From positions 92,507 to 156,506 of the forward strand of contig NZ_BMTV01000009.1 in NCBI RefSeq assembly GCF_014649855.1: a DNA stretch of 64,000 nucleotides, in the 5' to 3' direction. The notes beneath the pieces were generated by a model, which saw nothing but the letters and a program-made list of their open reading frames with translations, did no database searches and was not told the origin of the DNA. The translations under genes and the position numbers were made by a program. The stretch is from Streptomyces roseolus. GTDB taxonomy: Bacteria > Actinomycetota > Actinomycetes > Streptomycetales > Streptomycetaceae. Of the stretch, positions 37,823 to 45,619 are shown one piece after another (positions within the stretch are counted from its first letter, which is position 1; each line of letters starts with the position of its first letter).

Positions 37823-39151
37823 TCAGCTCGGCTCGATGGTGTTGCGGAGGTCCTTGACCCGGAGGGTTCCGCCGAACTGGCCGGCCTGCTTGAGCTTGAC
37901 GTTGGTGAAGAAGACGGCCGGGAGGTCCAGCGGGGGCGGGGACTCGGGGCCGAAGGTGATCGGGATGATGCCGAGGAGGTTGCCCTTCAGCTCCTCCGTG
38001 TACATCGTCACCGTGCCGCCGGTGATGGTGGACTCCGAGCCCTTCCTGGAACGGACGTGGGCCTCGCGGCCCTCGGAGTGCTCCGTGATCTGATGCAGGT
38101 CCTTGATCCCGATGTAGGTCGCGGTGAACTTCAGGACCTTCTTGACCTTGCCGCCGTACGTCCTCACCTCGACGATGCCGTGGTACTTCAGGCCGCTGAG
38201 CGTGAGCCTGGTGCTCTCCAGGCGCCACGGCTCGTCCGGCAGCAGCGGGATGCCGGGTTCGAGCTCGGCGGCGGCGAGGGCCGCGTCGTCGCGCTCGGGG
38301 CACGGGAAGCGGGGCTTGGCGCCGTCGGGTATGTCCGTGTCCGGCTTGGCCTCCAGGCCCTGCGCGCTCTCGGGGAGCTCCTGGACCTTCACGCCGGCCT
38401 TCTCCGCGGCCTCCTTGATGGCGGCCTTGGTCGCGTCGGCCTCGGTGTCGGCCGCCTTCGCGTCCGCCGCGGTGTCGGTCTTCGCGGTGTCGGTCTTCGG
38501 GGCCTGCGTCTCGTCCGTCGTGGTCGCGCGCTGCTGCGGGGCGGCCGTCGTCGCCGAGGCGGTCGGGGTCGCGGTGGCCGACGGGGTCGCCGTGGGCTCC
38601 TGCTTCGGGGCGAGCCCGCCGAAGAGGTCCTTCAGGGCGTCGCCGACGCCCAGCGGGTCGAGCGGGTTGGCCGACTGCGTGGGTGTGGGCGCGGCCGTGG
38701 CGGTCGCCGCCGCCTCCGGGGCCACCGCCTGGGCGCCGCCCTGGGCCGCCGTGGTGGCGGACGGGCTCGCCGTCGCGGTGGGCGTGGCGGTCGCGGACGG
38801 GGTCGCCGTCGGCTGCCCGGTCGGCTCGGCCGGCGTGGTGGCCGTGGCCGTCGCGGTCGGCTCCGGCTTCGCGGTCTCGGTGGCCTTCGCCGTGGGCGTG
38901 GCCGTCGTCTCCTCCGCCACCGGCTCGTCGGAGCGGCTCACACAGGGGCCGGGCGCGAAGGGGATGTCCTTCTCGTCGGCGAGCGCGGGGCTGGGCGCGA
39001 GGCCCATGCCCATGAGCACCGCGGTGGGCATGGCGGCGAGCGCCATCGCCTTGCCCGCGGGGCCCTGGATCCTGTTCAGCAGCGTCTTGCGAGGGGCCGC
39101 GTGGCGCGGCCCGCTCCTCGCGACAGTCGGCTGGGTGTCGTCACCCCGCAC
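37823..39151 (-). CDS. Secreted low-complexity protein with conserved C-terminal domain (unknown function)
   Basis: The protein has 442 residues and I do not recognise the family by name. A basic N-terminus (RIQGPAGKAMALAAMPTAVLMGMGLAPSPALA) acts as a signal peptide. Residues ~70-260 are Thr/Ala/Pro/Glu repeats (ATPTA, ATATAT), a flexible wall-spanning type of linker. A conserved ~190-residue C-terminal region follows (RFPCPERDDAAL...WRLESTRLTLSGLKYHGIVEVRT...). The GTG at 39151 has GGGAGGA 5 nt upstream and overlaps the DUF6114 gene by 11 nt. It is third in an operon with DUF6230 and DUF6114 genes, which suggests a joint surface role. Confidence 0.75.
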   Translation of the reverse strand: MRGDDTQPTVARSGPRHAAPRKTLLNRIQGPAGKAMALAAMPTAVLMGMGLAPSPALADEKDIPFAPGPCVSRSDEPVAEETTATPTAKATETAKPEPTATATATTPAEPTGQPTATPSATATPTATASPSATTAAQGGAQAVAPEAAATATAAPTPTQSANPLDPLGVGDALKDLFGGLAPKQEPTATPSATATPTASATTAAPQQRATTTDETQAPKTDTAKTDTAADAKAADTEADATKAAIKEAAEKAGVKVQELPESAQGLEAKPDTDIPDGAKPRFPCPERDDAALAAAELEPGIPLLPDEPWRLESTRLTLSGLKYHGIVEVRTYGGKVKKVLKFTATYIGIKDLHQITEHSEGREAHVRSRKGSESTITGGTVTMYTEELKGNLLGIIPITFGPESPPPLDLPAVFFTNVKLKQAGQFGGTLRVKDLRNTIEPS

Positions 39152-39701
39152 TGTTCCTCCCGCCGTTGGCGTCGATCGTCGTGTCGGTCGCCGGTCCGTG
39201 CGCCTGCTCCGGGATTCCGGCCGCCAGCACGGCCTCGGTCTCGGAGGCGTACGCGGTCTCCTCGGATGCCACCGGCTCACCGTCGTGCTCCGCGCCGTCG
39301 GTCTCCTCGACCGGCGGGGCGGGTGCCCAGGCCGCGGACATGCCGCCGCCCATGAGGGCGAACAAGAACCCGATGACGAGACCGCCGAAGTTCGACACGG
39401 GGATGGAGACCAGGCCGAGCACGATCGTCGCGACACCCGCGAAGACCCGGACGACGGGCTGGAACCACATCGTCAGGCCGAGCGTGAAGAGCAGGACGCC
39501 GATGATCAGCGCACCGGCGCCGGCGGTCGTGGCCATGGCCAGGGTCATGTTGCCGAGCCGCACGTCTCCGTAGGGGAGGTAGGCGATCGGCAGGCTGGCG
39601 AGGATGGTGAACAGGCCCGCCCAGAAGGGCCGGGTCTGCCGCCAGACCTTGAACCGGTTCTCCTTGCGGACTTCGGGGGAGGCAGGGGTCTCGGCGCTCA
39701 T
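39141..39701 (-). CDS. DUF6114 membrane protein
   Basis: The protein has 186 residues. A cytoplasmic N-terminus (KENRFKVWRQTRPFWAGL) is followed by four hydrophobic helices (~30-130) and a hydrophilic Glu/Ala tail (~135-186). The ATG at 39701 has GGGAG ~11 nt upstream. It lies between a DUF6230 secreted protein and a low-complexity secreted protein; this trio recurs in streptomycetes, but no biochemical role is established to my knowledge. Confidence 0.82.
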   Translation of the reverse strand: MSAETPASPEVRKENRFKVWRQTRPFWAGLFTILASLPIAYLPYGDVRLGNMTLAMATTAGAGALIIGVLLFTLGLTMWFQPVVRVFAGVATIVLGLVSIPVSNFGGLVIGFLFALMGGGMSAAWAPAPPVEETDGAEHDGEPVASEETAYASETEAVLAAGIPEQAHGPATDTTIDANGGRNSAG

Positions 39702-39766
39702 GGAAAACAGCTCCCTGGAAGCGGTGTTGCTGAGAAGGTGAGAAGACCGGGGCGGCCCCGGGGAAG

Positions 39767-39792
39767 GTGCGGGCCGCCGTGACGGCCCGCAC
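39767..39792 (-). terminator. Intercistronic hairpin after DUF6230 gene
   Basis: A perfect 10-bp stem (arm GTGCGGGCCG, loop CCGTGA) lies 15 nt past the DUF6230 stop. It may partly terminate and so set the ratio between the first gene and the next two. Confidence 0.6.
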
Positions 39793-39806
39793 CCCACAGG
39801 ACCGGG

Positions 39807-40469
39807 TCAGCCCTGGAAGCACTCCTTGTCCGTGCCCCGGTGCAGGGACAGGTTGAGGTCCGGGAGCTTGAAGGTGCCGGCCGTGGTGGCCCACGCCTTC
39901 TGCTCGACGTCGGTCAGCGTCACGCTCTCGGCGCGCTGACCGAAGCCGAACGGGTTGGCCTCGGTGTTGGGCTGGATGCCCTGACGGCCGGACGGCTTGC
40001 GGTCGGGGCCGTGGTCGAGGGCGCCGGCCGCGATGCCGATGTCGATGTTCGTGAACTCGGCGTCGGCGTCGAGGTAGGAGACGTCGAGGTAGAGCTCCTC
40101 GGCCTCGACCTTGGTCCCTTCGTTGCCGGCCTCCAGGCGCAGGGTGATGTTCCCCAGGCCCGGGACGGGGGTGACGACGGACTGGCACATGTTGGTGATC
40201 TTGGCCGTGTCGAAGCCGGAGACCGCGACCGGGGCGGCGAAGGGCTCGCCCTTGAGGTCCTTGGCCTTGTTGACACTGCCGTACTGGACGAACTGGGTGC
40301 CCTCCAGCTTGTCCGTCGTGACCTTGAACTCCTGGCCGGAGATCGCGAAGGACGCGGCGAGCGCGCCCTGGGCCAGGCCGACACCGATCGCGGCCGTGGC
40401 CGCCAGGCTCGGGACCATGACGACGGCGAAACGCTTCCATCTGGTCCCGCCACGAACCTGGGACTTCAT
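39807..40469 (-). CDS. DUF6230 family secreted/envelope protein
   Basis: The protein has 220 residues. Signal or anchor sequence: RWKRFAVVMVPSLAATAAIGVGLAQGALA, then a beta-rich mature part (FAISGQEFKVTTDKLEGTQFVQYGSV...). Homologues were once labelled cholesterol esterase, but no GxSxG hydrolase motif is visible, so that name should not be carried over. The ATG has GAAGGA 5 nt upstream. It is the first gene of a three-gene operon preceded by a 637-bp spacer full of palindromes. Confidence 0.82.
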   Translation of the reverse strand: MKSQVRGGTRWKRFAVVMVPSLAATAAIGVGLAQGALAASFAISGQEFKVTTDKLEGTQFVQYGSVNKAKDLKGEPFAAPVAVSGFDTAKITNMCQSVVTPVPGLGNITLRLEAGNEGTKVEAEELYLDVSYLDADAEFTNIDIGIAAGALDHGPDRKPSGRQGIQPNTEANPFGFGQRAESVTLTDVEQKAWATTAGTFKLPDLNLSLHRGTDKECFQG

Positions 40470-40823
40470 GAGAATCCTCCTTCTCGGACGTACATCTCCA
40501 GGAGGGCCCGGGGCCCGGCCTGGGATGGGAGAAGAGCTACGTCCTCGGGAAGGAGAGCGCCGAGGCGTCAGGAGGCGCGACGCGCGTCCGATTCACCGGC
40601 GATCACCCCCGAGCGACAACCATGTGCCGCGCGTGCGCACGGCCCGGTGGACAGGTCCTGCCCGGTGGGAGCAGGAACCCCCCTGTCCGATGACCGGCCG
40701 CGTGGGCCGCCGGTCCGCCCGGTGGGGACCCTCGCCGTGCGTCCCGGCGGGTTGCCGGGGCGTGCGGTTCGGACCGAGCGTGGCCGATCGTGGTCCATTC
40801 CCGGCGCCCGCACAAGGGGTTCA

Positions 40824-40837
40824 TTACTCGCTAGTAA
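40824..40837. promoter_or_regulatory. Dyad TTACTcgctAGTAA, candidate operator
   Basis: Perfect 5-bp arms with a 4-nt spacer, followed by C. A near copy lies 130 bp away at 40954, so one protein may bind both. Confidence 0.5.
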
Positions 40838-40849
40838 CGGATGCGTGAC

Positions 40850-40863
40850 CGCGCCATGGCGCG
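40850..40863. promoter_or_regulatory. 14-bp palindrome CGCGCCATGGCGCG
   Basis: A perfect palindrome 12 bp from the first TTACT dyad. Function unknown. Confidence 0.35.
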
Positions 40864-40925
40864 ATGCCTCCGCCCGGGTACGCAGGGTGGAGGCGCGTGG
40901 TGCGGAAAATCCGCTTATGGGAAGG

Positions 40926-40951
40926 CGAACCCGGACAGACCCACGGGTTCG
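40926..40951. other. 8-bp hairpin CGAACCCG / CGGGTTCG
   Basis: Perfect stem with a 10-nt loop. It ends 2 bp before the second TTACT dyad. Confidence 0.4.
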
Positions 40952-40953
40952 AT

Positions 40954-40966
40954 TTACTGCAAGTAA
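40954..40966. promoter_or_regulatory. Dyad TTACTgcaAGTAA, candidate operator
   Basis: Perfect 5-bp arms with a 3-nt spacer. It shares half-sites with the dyad at 40824-40837. Confidence 0.5.
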
Positions 40967-40968
40967 CA

Positions 40969-41006
40969 GCGGCCGCGTTTATCAAGATTTGGTAAAGCGC
41001 GGCCGC
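40969..41006. other. Long bipartite hairpin
   Basis: GCGGCCGCG and CGCGGCCGC pair (9 bp). Inside, TTTATCA pairs with TGGTAAA (one G-T wobble) after a one-base bulge, around the loop AGATT. It may be a second terminator for the thioredoxin gene or a processed leader element. Confidence 0.45.
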
Positions 41007-41050
41007 GACTTGTCACCGTGTCGCCAAATCGCCAGACGATCCGGCGCCTT

Positions 41051-41088
41051 TTCCCGCCCTGAGCAGGCGCTTAGTCGCAGGGCGGGAA
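41051..41088 (-). terminator. Terminator of the thioredoxin gene
   Basis: An 11-bp perfect stem (arm TTCCCGCCCTG) with a 16-nt loop, 18 nt after the stop codon. Confidence 0.65.
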
Positions 41089-41106
41089 TTCAGGGGCCGG
41101 AAAGGG

Positions 41107-42075
41107 TCAGAACAGCACCCGCGCCAGCGCCTGGCGGGCCGCGATCACCCGCGGGTCCTCCGGGCCGATCACCTCGAACAGCTCCAGGAGCCGCAGCCGC
41201 GCCGCGTCCCGGTCGTCGCCGAAGGTGCGGCGCACGGTCTCCACGAGCCGCCCGAAGGCGTCCTGGACGTGACCGCCCACCAGGTCCAGGTCGGCGGCGG
41301 CGATCTGCGCGGCGACGTCCGCCGGGTTGTCCGCCGCGTTCTTCCGGACCGCCTGCGGGTCCATGCCCTGCACCCGGCCGAGCAGTTCCGCCTGGGCGAG
41401 GCCCAGCTTCGCCTCGGGGTGCTCCGGGTCGTCGGCGAGGACGTTCTTGTACGCCTGCACGGCGCCGGCCAGGTCACCCGCGTCCAGCGCGGACGCGGCC
41501 GCCTCCAGGAGGGCGTCGTAGGGGCCGGCGGCCTGTCGGGGGGCGGGACCGGCGTCCTCGGCGCCGGCGTCCACGGTCAGGCCCGTCAGGCCGAACCGCT
41601 CCTCGCCGATCTGGATCAGCTGGTCGAGGGTCTCGCGGATCTGACCCTCCGGCACCGCGCCCTGGAAGAGGGGCAGCGCCTGGCCGGCGACGACCGCGAA
41701 AACGGCCGGAATTCCCTGGATGCCGAACTGCTGCATCAGCATCTGGTTGGCGTCGACGTCGATCTTCGCGAGGAGGAAGCGGCCGTCGTACTCCACGGCC
41801 AGCCGCTCCAGGAGCGGGCCGAGCTGCTTGCAGGGCTCGCACCACTCGGCCCAGAAGTCGAGGACGACCGGGACCTCGGCGGAACGCTGGAGCACATCGC
41901 GCTCGAAGCCCGCCTCGTCGACGTCGATCACGAGGGCGGAAGGCGGCACCGCCGCGGGCCCGCCGTGGCGCGCCGCCTCGGCGCGCGCCTGCTCCGCCTT
42001 CGCCTTGGCCTCTCCGGCCGCCTTCACCGCGGCGAGGTCGACGACGCCGCTCATGGACATGTTTCGGGGCTGCAT
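41107..42075 (-). CDS. Thioredoxin-like protein with C-terminal TPR region (YbbN/CnoX type)
   Basis: The protein has 322 residues. An Ala/Lys/Glu-rich N-terminal helix (~8-35) precedes a thioredoxin fold (~45-150) with redox motif WAEWCEPCKQLGP and the cis-Pro segment GIPAVFAV. TPR-like repeats (~185-310, YDALLEAAASALDAGDLAGAVQAYKNVLADDPEHPEA) make up the rest. Proteins of this layout act as chaperone-holdases that deliver clients to GroEL/DnaK. The CEPC motif differs from the CGPC of classical thioredoxin. The ATG at 42075 has GGAGGA 7 nt upstream. It diverges from a TetR gene. Confidence 0.9.
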   Translation of the reverse strand: MQPRNMSMSGVVDLAAVKAAGEAKAKAEQARAEAARHGGPAAVPPSALVIDVDEAGFERDVLQRSAEVPVVLDFWAEWCEPCKQLGPLLERLAVEYDGRFLLAKIDVDANQMLMQQFGIQGIPAVFAVVAGQALPLFQGAVPEGQIRETLDQLIQIGEERFGLTGLTVDAGAEDAGPAPRQAAGPYDALLEAAASALDAGDLAGAVQAYKNVLADDPEHPEAKLGLAQAELLGRVQGMDPQAVRKNAADNPADVAAQIAAADLDLVGGHVQDAFGRLVETVRRTFGDDRDAARLRLLELFEVIGPEDPRVIAARQALARVLF

Positions 42076-42211
42076 GAGTACATCCTCCCCCTTCCGCGCG
42101 CGGATCCGGTAAGCCGTGGCCGAACAGCGCCCTCCGCCGAGGGCGCCCTCCGCTCGCCGGGTCCCCACCCGGCGTCCTGCATGGTTGTCGCTCGGGCCGC
42201 TCAAAGCCTTT

Positions 42212-42228
42212 CGCTACGGGTCGTAGCG
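42212..42228. promoter_or_regulatory. Inverted repeat CGCTACGggtCGTAGCG
   Basis: Perfect 7-bp arms in the spacer between the thioredoxin and TetR genes. Candidate operator. Confidence 0.45.
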
Positions 42229-42302
42229 TAATGGCCGGGACCGGACGGAGGGGAGCCGCACCCCGTGAACTGCCTCACATCGCGGGCCTCTGGCGCCGAA
42301 CC

Positions 42303-42318
42303 TACCGGCGGGTATGGT
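42303..42318 (+). promoter_or_regulatory. TetR gene -10 with overlapping dyad
   Basis: TACCggcgGGTA (42303-42314) overlaps TATGGT (42313-42318), a -10 located 8 nt before the ATG. This fits an autorepressed, nearly leaderless promoter. Confidence 0.5.
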
Positions 42319-42326
42319 CGTCGTCC

Positions 42327-42959
42327 ATGTGTAGCCGCACCACCCCCCGCAGCACCCGCACCGGCCGCCCCCGCTCCACCGAGGCCGACGAGGCCATCCT
42401 GGAGGCGACCCGCGCGGCCCTGGTGGAGCTGGGCTGGTCCAAGCTCACGATGGGCGACGTCGCCACCCGCGCCGGGGTCGCCAAGACCACCCTGTACCGC
42501 CGCTGGGCCAACAAGAACGAACTCGTCGTCGACGCCGTCGCCGTCCTCTTCGATGAACTCGAACTGCCCGACCTGGGTTCCCTCCAGGCCGACATCTCCC
42601 ACGTCGTCCTCCAGTTCGCGGCGCTCCTGGAGCGCCCCGAGACCAAGACCGCGCTGATGGCCGTGGTCGCCGAGTCGACCCGGGACGCGCCGCTGCGCGA
42701 GCGGATCCGCGCCTCGATCGTGGAGCGGCAGAAGCGGCTCGTCCTGGACGGGCGCCGGCGGGCCCAGGAGCGCGGCGAGCTCCCGGCCGACCGCGACCCG
42801 GCCGTGGTGGACGCCACCGACGACCTGATCTTCGACGTGGTCGCGGGCGCGGTGGTGCACCGCGCCCTGGTGAGCGCCGAACCGGTGGACGCGGCCTGGG
42901 TGAACCGCCTCTCGTCGCTTCTGGTCGGCGGTCTGGGAGCGGTCGTGGCGCTCGGCTAG
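42327..42959 (+). CDS. TetR-family transcriptional regulator
   Basis: The protein has 210 residues. The N-terminal helix-turn-helix reads ILEATRAALVELGWSKLTMGDVATRAGVAKTTLYRRWANKNELV. The C-terminal ligand domain resembles the TetR_C_16/AcrR-like group. I chose the ATG at 42327, which follows a TATGGT -10 by 8 nt with an overlapping dyad; an upstream in-frame start at 42231 would include that operator. It ends 9 bp before the F420/PPOX gene, which may be a target. Confidence 0.92.
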   Translation: MCSRTTPRSTRTGRPRSTEADEAILEATRAALVELGWSKLTMGDVATRAGVAKTTLYRRWANKNELVVDAVAVLFDELELPDLGSLQADISHVVLQFAALLERPETKTALMAVVAESTRDAPLRERIRASIVERQKRLVLDGRRRAQERGELPADRDPAVVDATDDLIFDVVAGAVVHRALVSAEPVDAAWVNRLSSLLVGGLGAVVALG

Positions 42960-42968
42960 CGTGCCTCC

Positions 42969-43388
42969 ATGATCATTCATGAGGACATCCGGCTCTCCGA
43001 GCCGGTGCGCGCCCTGCTCGACGACGTCAACCACGCCGTCCTGGCCACCGTCCAGCCCGACGGCTCGCCGCAGACCTCGGTGGTGTGGGTGGGCCGGGAC
43101 GGCGACGACGTCCTGATCTCCAGCCAGGAGGGCCGCCGCAAGGTCAAGAACGTCCGGGCCGACGCCCGGGTCTCCCTCACCCTCCTGGACCGCCGTGACC
43201 CGGACCGCTACACGGAGATCCGCGGCTCGGCGACGGTCACCGAGGACGAGGGCCGCGCGCTGGCGGTGGCGCTGGCGGAGAAGTACGAGGGCGCGGGCGC
43301 CGGCCAGGAGTATCTGGACCTGCCGCCGGAGAAGGTCCGGGTGACGCTCCGGATCACCCCGGCGAAGGTGCTGGGCTCGGTCCGCTGA
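42969..43388 (+). CDS. PPOX-class F420-dependent oxidoreductase (split-barrel)
   Basis: The protein has 139 residues. Split-barrel flavin/F420-binding fold: HAVLATVQPDGSPQTSVVWVGRDGDDVLISSQEGRRKVKNVRADARVSLTLLD, then YTEIRGSATVTED. It is of the size and pattern of actinobacterial F420-binding PPOX proteins; the substrate is unknown. TAGCGT, which includes the TetR stop codon, lies 6 nt before the ATG, and there is no ribosome-binding site, so a leaderless transcript is likely in addition to readthrough. Confidence 0.88.
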   Translation: MIIHEDIRLSEPVRALLDDVNHAVLATVQPDGSPQTSVVWVGRDGDDVLISSQEGRRKVKNVRADARVSLTLLDRRDPDRYTEIRGSATVTEDEGRALAVALAEKYEGAGAGQEYLDLPPEKVRVTLRITPAKVLGSVR

Positions 43389-43395
43389 CGCGGAA

Positions 43396-43435
43396 CGCGA
43401 AGGGCCGGTACGGAGTCCCGTACCGGCCCTTCGCG
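43396..43435. terminator. Bidirectional terminator, PPOX gene / icmA
   Basis: A perfect 18-bp stem (left arm CGCGAAGGGCCGGTACGG) with an AGTC loop lies between convergent genes. Confidence 0.9.
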
Positions 43436-43451
43436 CCGTCGCCGTGGCGGC

Positions 43452-45152
43452 TCAGAAGCCGGCGGGCTCCACGTACACGCCCCACTCCTCGCGGAGGACG
43501 TCGCAGATCTCGCCGAGGGTGGCCTCGGCGCGGACCGCGTCGAGCATCGGCGGGATCATGTTGGAGCCGTCCCGGGCCGCCGCCAGCATGGCGTCGAGGG
43601 AGGCGCGGACCTTCGCCTCGTCGCGCCGGCCCTTCCGCTCGCCGAGGACCCGGACCTGCTCCCACTCGACCTCGTGGCTGACCCGCAGGATCTCCAGGTC
43701 GCCGGTGACCGAGCCGTGGTGGACGTTGACGCCCACGACCCGCTTCTCGCCCTTCTCCAGGGACTGCTGGTAGCGGAAGGCGGACTCGGCGATCTCTCCG
43801 GTGAACCAGCCGTCCTCGATGCCGCGCAGGATGCCGGAGGTGATCGGGCCGATCGGGTGCTGCCCGTCCGGGTGGGCGCGCAGGCCGCGCTCCTTGATCT
43901 GGTCGAAGATCTTCTCGGCGTCGGCCTCGATGCGGTCGGTGAGCTGCTCGACGTACCAGGAACCGCCCAGCGGGTCCGCGACGTTGGCGACGCCGGTCTC
44001 CTCCATCAGCACCTGCTGGGTGCGCAGCGCGATCTCGGCGGCCTGCTCGCTGGGGAGGGCCAGGGTCTCGTCGAGGGCGTTGGTGTGGAGGGAGTTGGTG
44101 CCGCCGAGGACGGCGGAGAGGGCCTCGACCGCGGTGCGCACGACGTTGTTGTACGGCTGCTGGGCGGTGAGGGAGACGCCGGCGGTCTGGGTGTGGAAGC
44201 GGAGCCACTGCGCCTTGTCGGTCTTGGCGCCGTACACCTCCTTCATCCAGCGGGCCCAGATCCGGCGGGCGGCGCGGAACTTCGCGATCTCCTCGAAGAA
44301 GTCGAGATGGGCGTCGAAGAAGAAGGAGAGGCCGGGGGCGAAGACGTCCACGTCGAGGCCGCGGGACAGGCCGAGCTCGACGTAGCCGAAGCCGTCGGCG
44401 AGGGTGTACGCCAGCTCCTGCGCGGCCGTCGCCCCGGCCTCACGGATGTGGTAGCCGGAGACGGAGAGCGGCTTGTACGCGGGGATGCCCTGCGCGCAGT
44501 GCTCCATCAGGTCGCCGATGAGGCGCAGGTGCGGCTCGGGCGGGAAGAGCCACTCCTTCTGCGCGATGTACTCCTTGAAGATGTCGGTCTGCAACGTGCC
44601 GTTGAGCACGGCCGGGTCGACGCCCTGGCGCTCGGCGGCGACCAGGTACATGCAGAAGACGGGGACGGCGGGGCCGGAGATCGTCATCGACGTGGTGACG
44701 TCGCCGAGCGGGATGTCCTTGAAGAGGACCTCCATGTCGGCGGCGGAGTCGATGGCGACGCCGCAGTGGCCGACCTCGCCGAGGGAGCGGGGGTCGTCGG
44801 AGTCGCGGCCCATGAGGGTGGGCATGTCGAAGGCGACCGAGAGCCCGCCGCCGCCGGCGGCGAGGATCATCTTGTACCGCTCGTTGGTCTGCTCGGCGTT
44901 GCCGAAGCCGGCGAACTGGCGGATGGTCCAGGTGCGGCCCCGGTAGCCGGTGGGGTGGAGTCCCCGGGTGAAGGGGTACTCGCCGGGCCAGCCGATGCGC
45001 TCGAACCCCTCGTACGTGTCCCCGGGCCGGGGCCCGTAGACCGGCTCGACCGGGTCCCCGGAGAGCGTGGTGAAGTCCGCGTCGCGCTTGCGGGCCTTGT
45101 CGTAACGGGCCTGCCAGCGACGGCGGCCTTCCTCGATGGCGTCAGCGTCCAT
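43452..45152 (-). CDS. icmA: Isobutyryl-CoA mutase large subunit
   Basis: The 566-residue large subunit of the B12-dependent mutase interconverts isobutyryl-CoA and n-butyryl-CoA. The protein has the mutase TIM barrel (RTWTIRQFAGFG, GGLSVAFDMPTLMGRDSD, PPEPHLRLIGDLMEH) but no B12-binding domain, so it needs a separate small subunit, which is not in this window. Phe80 and Gln198 replace the Tyr and Arg of methylmalonyl-CoA mutase; these are the discriminating residues reported for IcmA, at the same numbers. The ATG lies just downstream of a promoter built round a 24-bp palindrome. Nearby meaB and mce serve related B12/acyl-CoA steps. Confidence 0.94.
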   Translation of the reverse strand: MDADAIEEGRRRWQARYDKARKRDADFTTLSGDPVEPVYGPRPGDTYEGFERIGWPGEYPFTRGLHPTGYRGRTWTIRQFAGFGNAEQTNERYKMILAAGGGGLSVAFDMPTLMGRDSDDPRSLGEVGHCGVAIDSAADMEVLFKDIPLGDVTTSMTISGPAVPVFCMYLVAAERQGVDPAVLNGTLQTDIFKEYIAQKEWLFPPEPHLRLIGDLMEHCAQGIPAYKPLSVSGYHIREAGATAAQELAYTLADGFGYVELGLSRGLDVDVFAPGLSFFFDAHLDFFEEIAKFRAARRIWARWMKEVYGAKTDKAQWLRFHTQTAGVSLTAQQPYNNVVRTAVEALSAVLGGTNSLHTNALDETLALPSEQAAEIALRTQQVLMEETGVANVADPLGGSWYVEQLTDRIEADAEKIFDQIKERGLRAHPDGQHPIGPITSGILRGIEDGWFTGEIAESAFRYQQSLEKGEKRVVGVNVHHGSVTGDLEILRVSHEVEWEQVRVLGERKGRRDEAKVRASLDAMLAAARDGSNMIPPMLDAVRAEATLGEICDVLREEWGVYVEPAGF

Positions 45153-45160
45153 GCCTTCGA

Positions 45161-45184
45161 ATTTACTAGGACGTCCTAGTAAAT
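45161..45184 (-). promoter_or_regulatory. 24-bp perfect palindrome in the icmA promoter
   Basis: The half-site ATTTACTAGGAC is followed directly by its reverse complement. On the minus strand the palindrome spans the spacer between TCGACA (-35) and TAAATT (-10; 18 nt apart), and the -10 lies 7 nt before the ATG. A repressor bound here would block the promoter. Confidence 0.7.
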
Positions 45185-45195
45185 GTCGATGAGAA

Positions 45196-45219
45196 ACCCC
45201 CGCACAGTTGTACGGGGGT
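45196..45219 (-). terminator. Terminator of the DUF3817 gene
   Basis: A 7-bp stem ACCCCCG / CGGGGGT with a 10-nt loop, 6 nt past the stop. Confidence 0.55.
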
Positions 45220-45224
45220 GGGGC

Positions 45225-45557
45225 TCAGGCCTTGGCCGGAACCGGCTGCCCGCCGCTGACCAGCGGCTTCACCTCGGCGACGACCTTGCGCTCGACGAAG
45301 AAGGCGGCGAAGGGGATCGTGCCGGAGAGCAGCAGCCACACGATCCTGCCGAACGACCAGCGGGCCTTGGAGCCCAGGTCGAAGGCGAAGACGAGGTAGA
45401 TGATGTACAGGACGCCGTGGGTCTGGGAGACCGCGAAGGTCAGGTCCTCGCCGGTGTCGAAGCCGTACTTGGCGACCATGCAGCCGCAGAGGATCAGGAG
45501 CATGACGGCGGTCACGTACGCCATGACGCGGTAGCGGGTCAGCACGCTGGATTTCAT
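45225..45557 (-). CDS. DUF3817 integral membrane protein
   Basis: The protein has 110 residues and three to four hydrophobic helices (YRVMAYVTAVMLLILCGCMVA, TFAVSQTHGVLYIIYLVFAFDL, IVWLLLSGTIPFAAFFVERKV). Function unknown. The ATG at 45557 has no ribosome-binding site but follows TACGCT by 7 nt, suggesting a leaderless transcript. A paralogue lies at 54890-55243. Confidence 0.85.
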   Translation of the reverse strand: MKSSVLTRYRVMAYVTAVMLLILCGCMVAKYGFDTGEDLTFAVSQTHGVLYIIYLVFAFDLGSKARWSFGRIVWLLLSGTIPFAAFFVERKVVAEVKPLVSGGQPVPAKA

Positions 45558-45619
45558 GCCGTCGAGCGTAACCGCCCGTTCCGGGGCGATCTTCGCGGGG
45601 GTCGGCCGGCGCCGGCGCC

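Larger units (their letters stand above)
40470..41106. other. 637-bp palindrome-rich intergenic region
   Basis: No convincing gene. From low to high coordinates it holds the TTACT/AGTAA dyad 40824-40837, palindrome 40850-40863, hairpin 40926-40951, a second TTACT/AGTAA dyad 40954-40966, hairpin 40969-41006, and the thioredoxin terminator 41051-41088. The part above 40800 is more AT-rich than its surroundings. The nearest downstream gene on the minus strand is DUF6230, ~350 bp away. Confidence 0.6.

Noticed and set aside
39807..40469. Cholesterol esterase annotation of the DUF6230 protein
   Set aside because: No GxSxG nucleophile elbow or alpha/beta-hydrolase pattern is visible; the old name appears to be a propagated label.
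40568..40824. Small minus-strand frames (73-81 codons) in the DUF6230 upstream spacer
   Set aside because: Shadow-like composition, no ribosome-binding site, no coding signature; the spacer looks regulatory.
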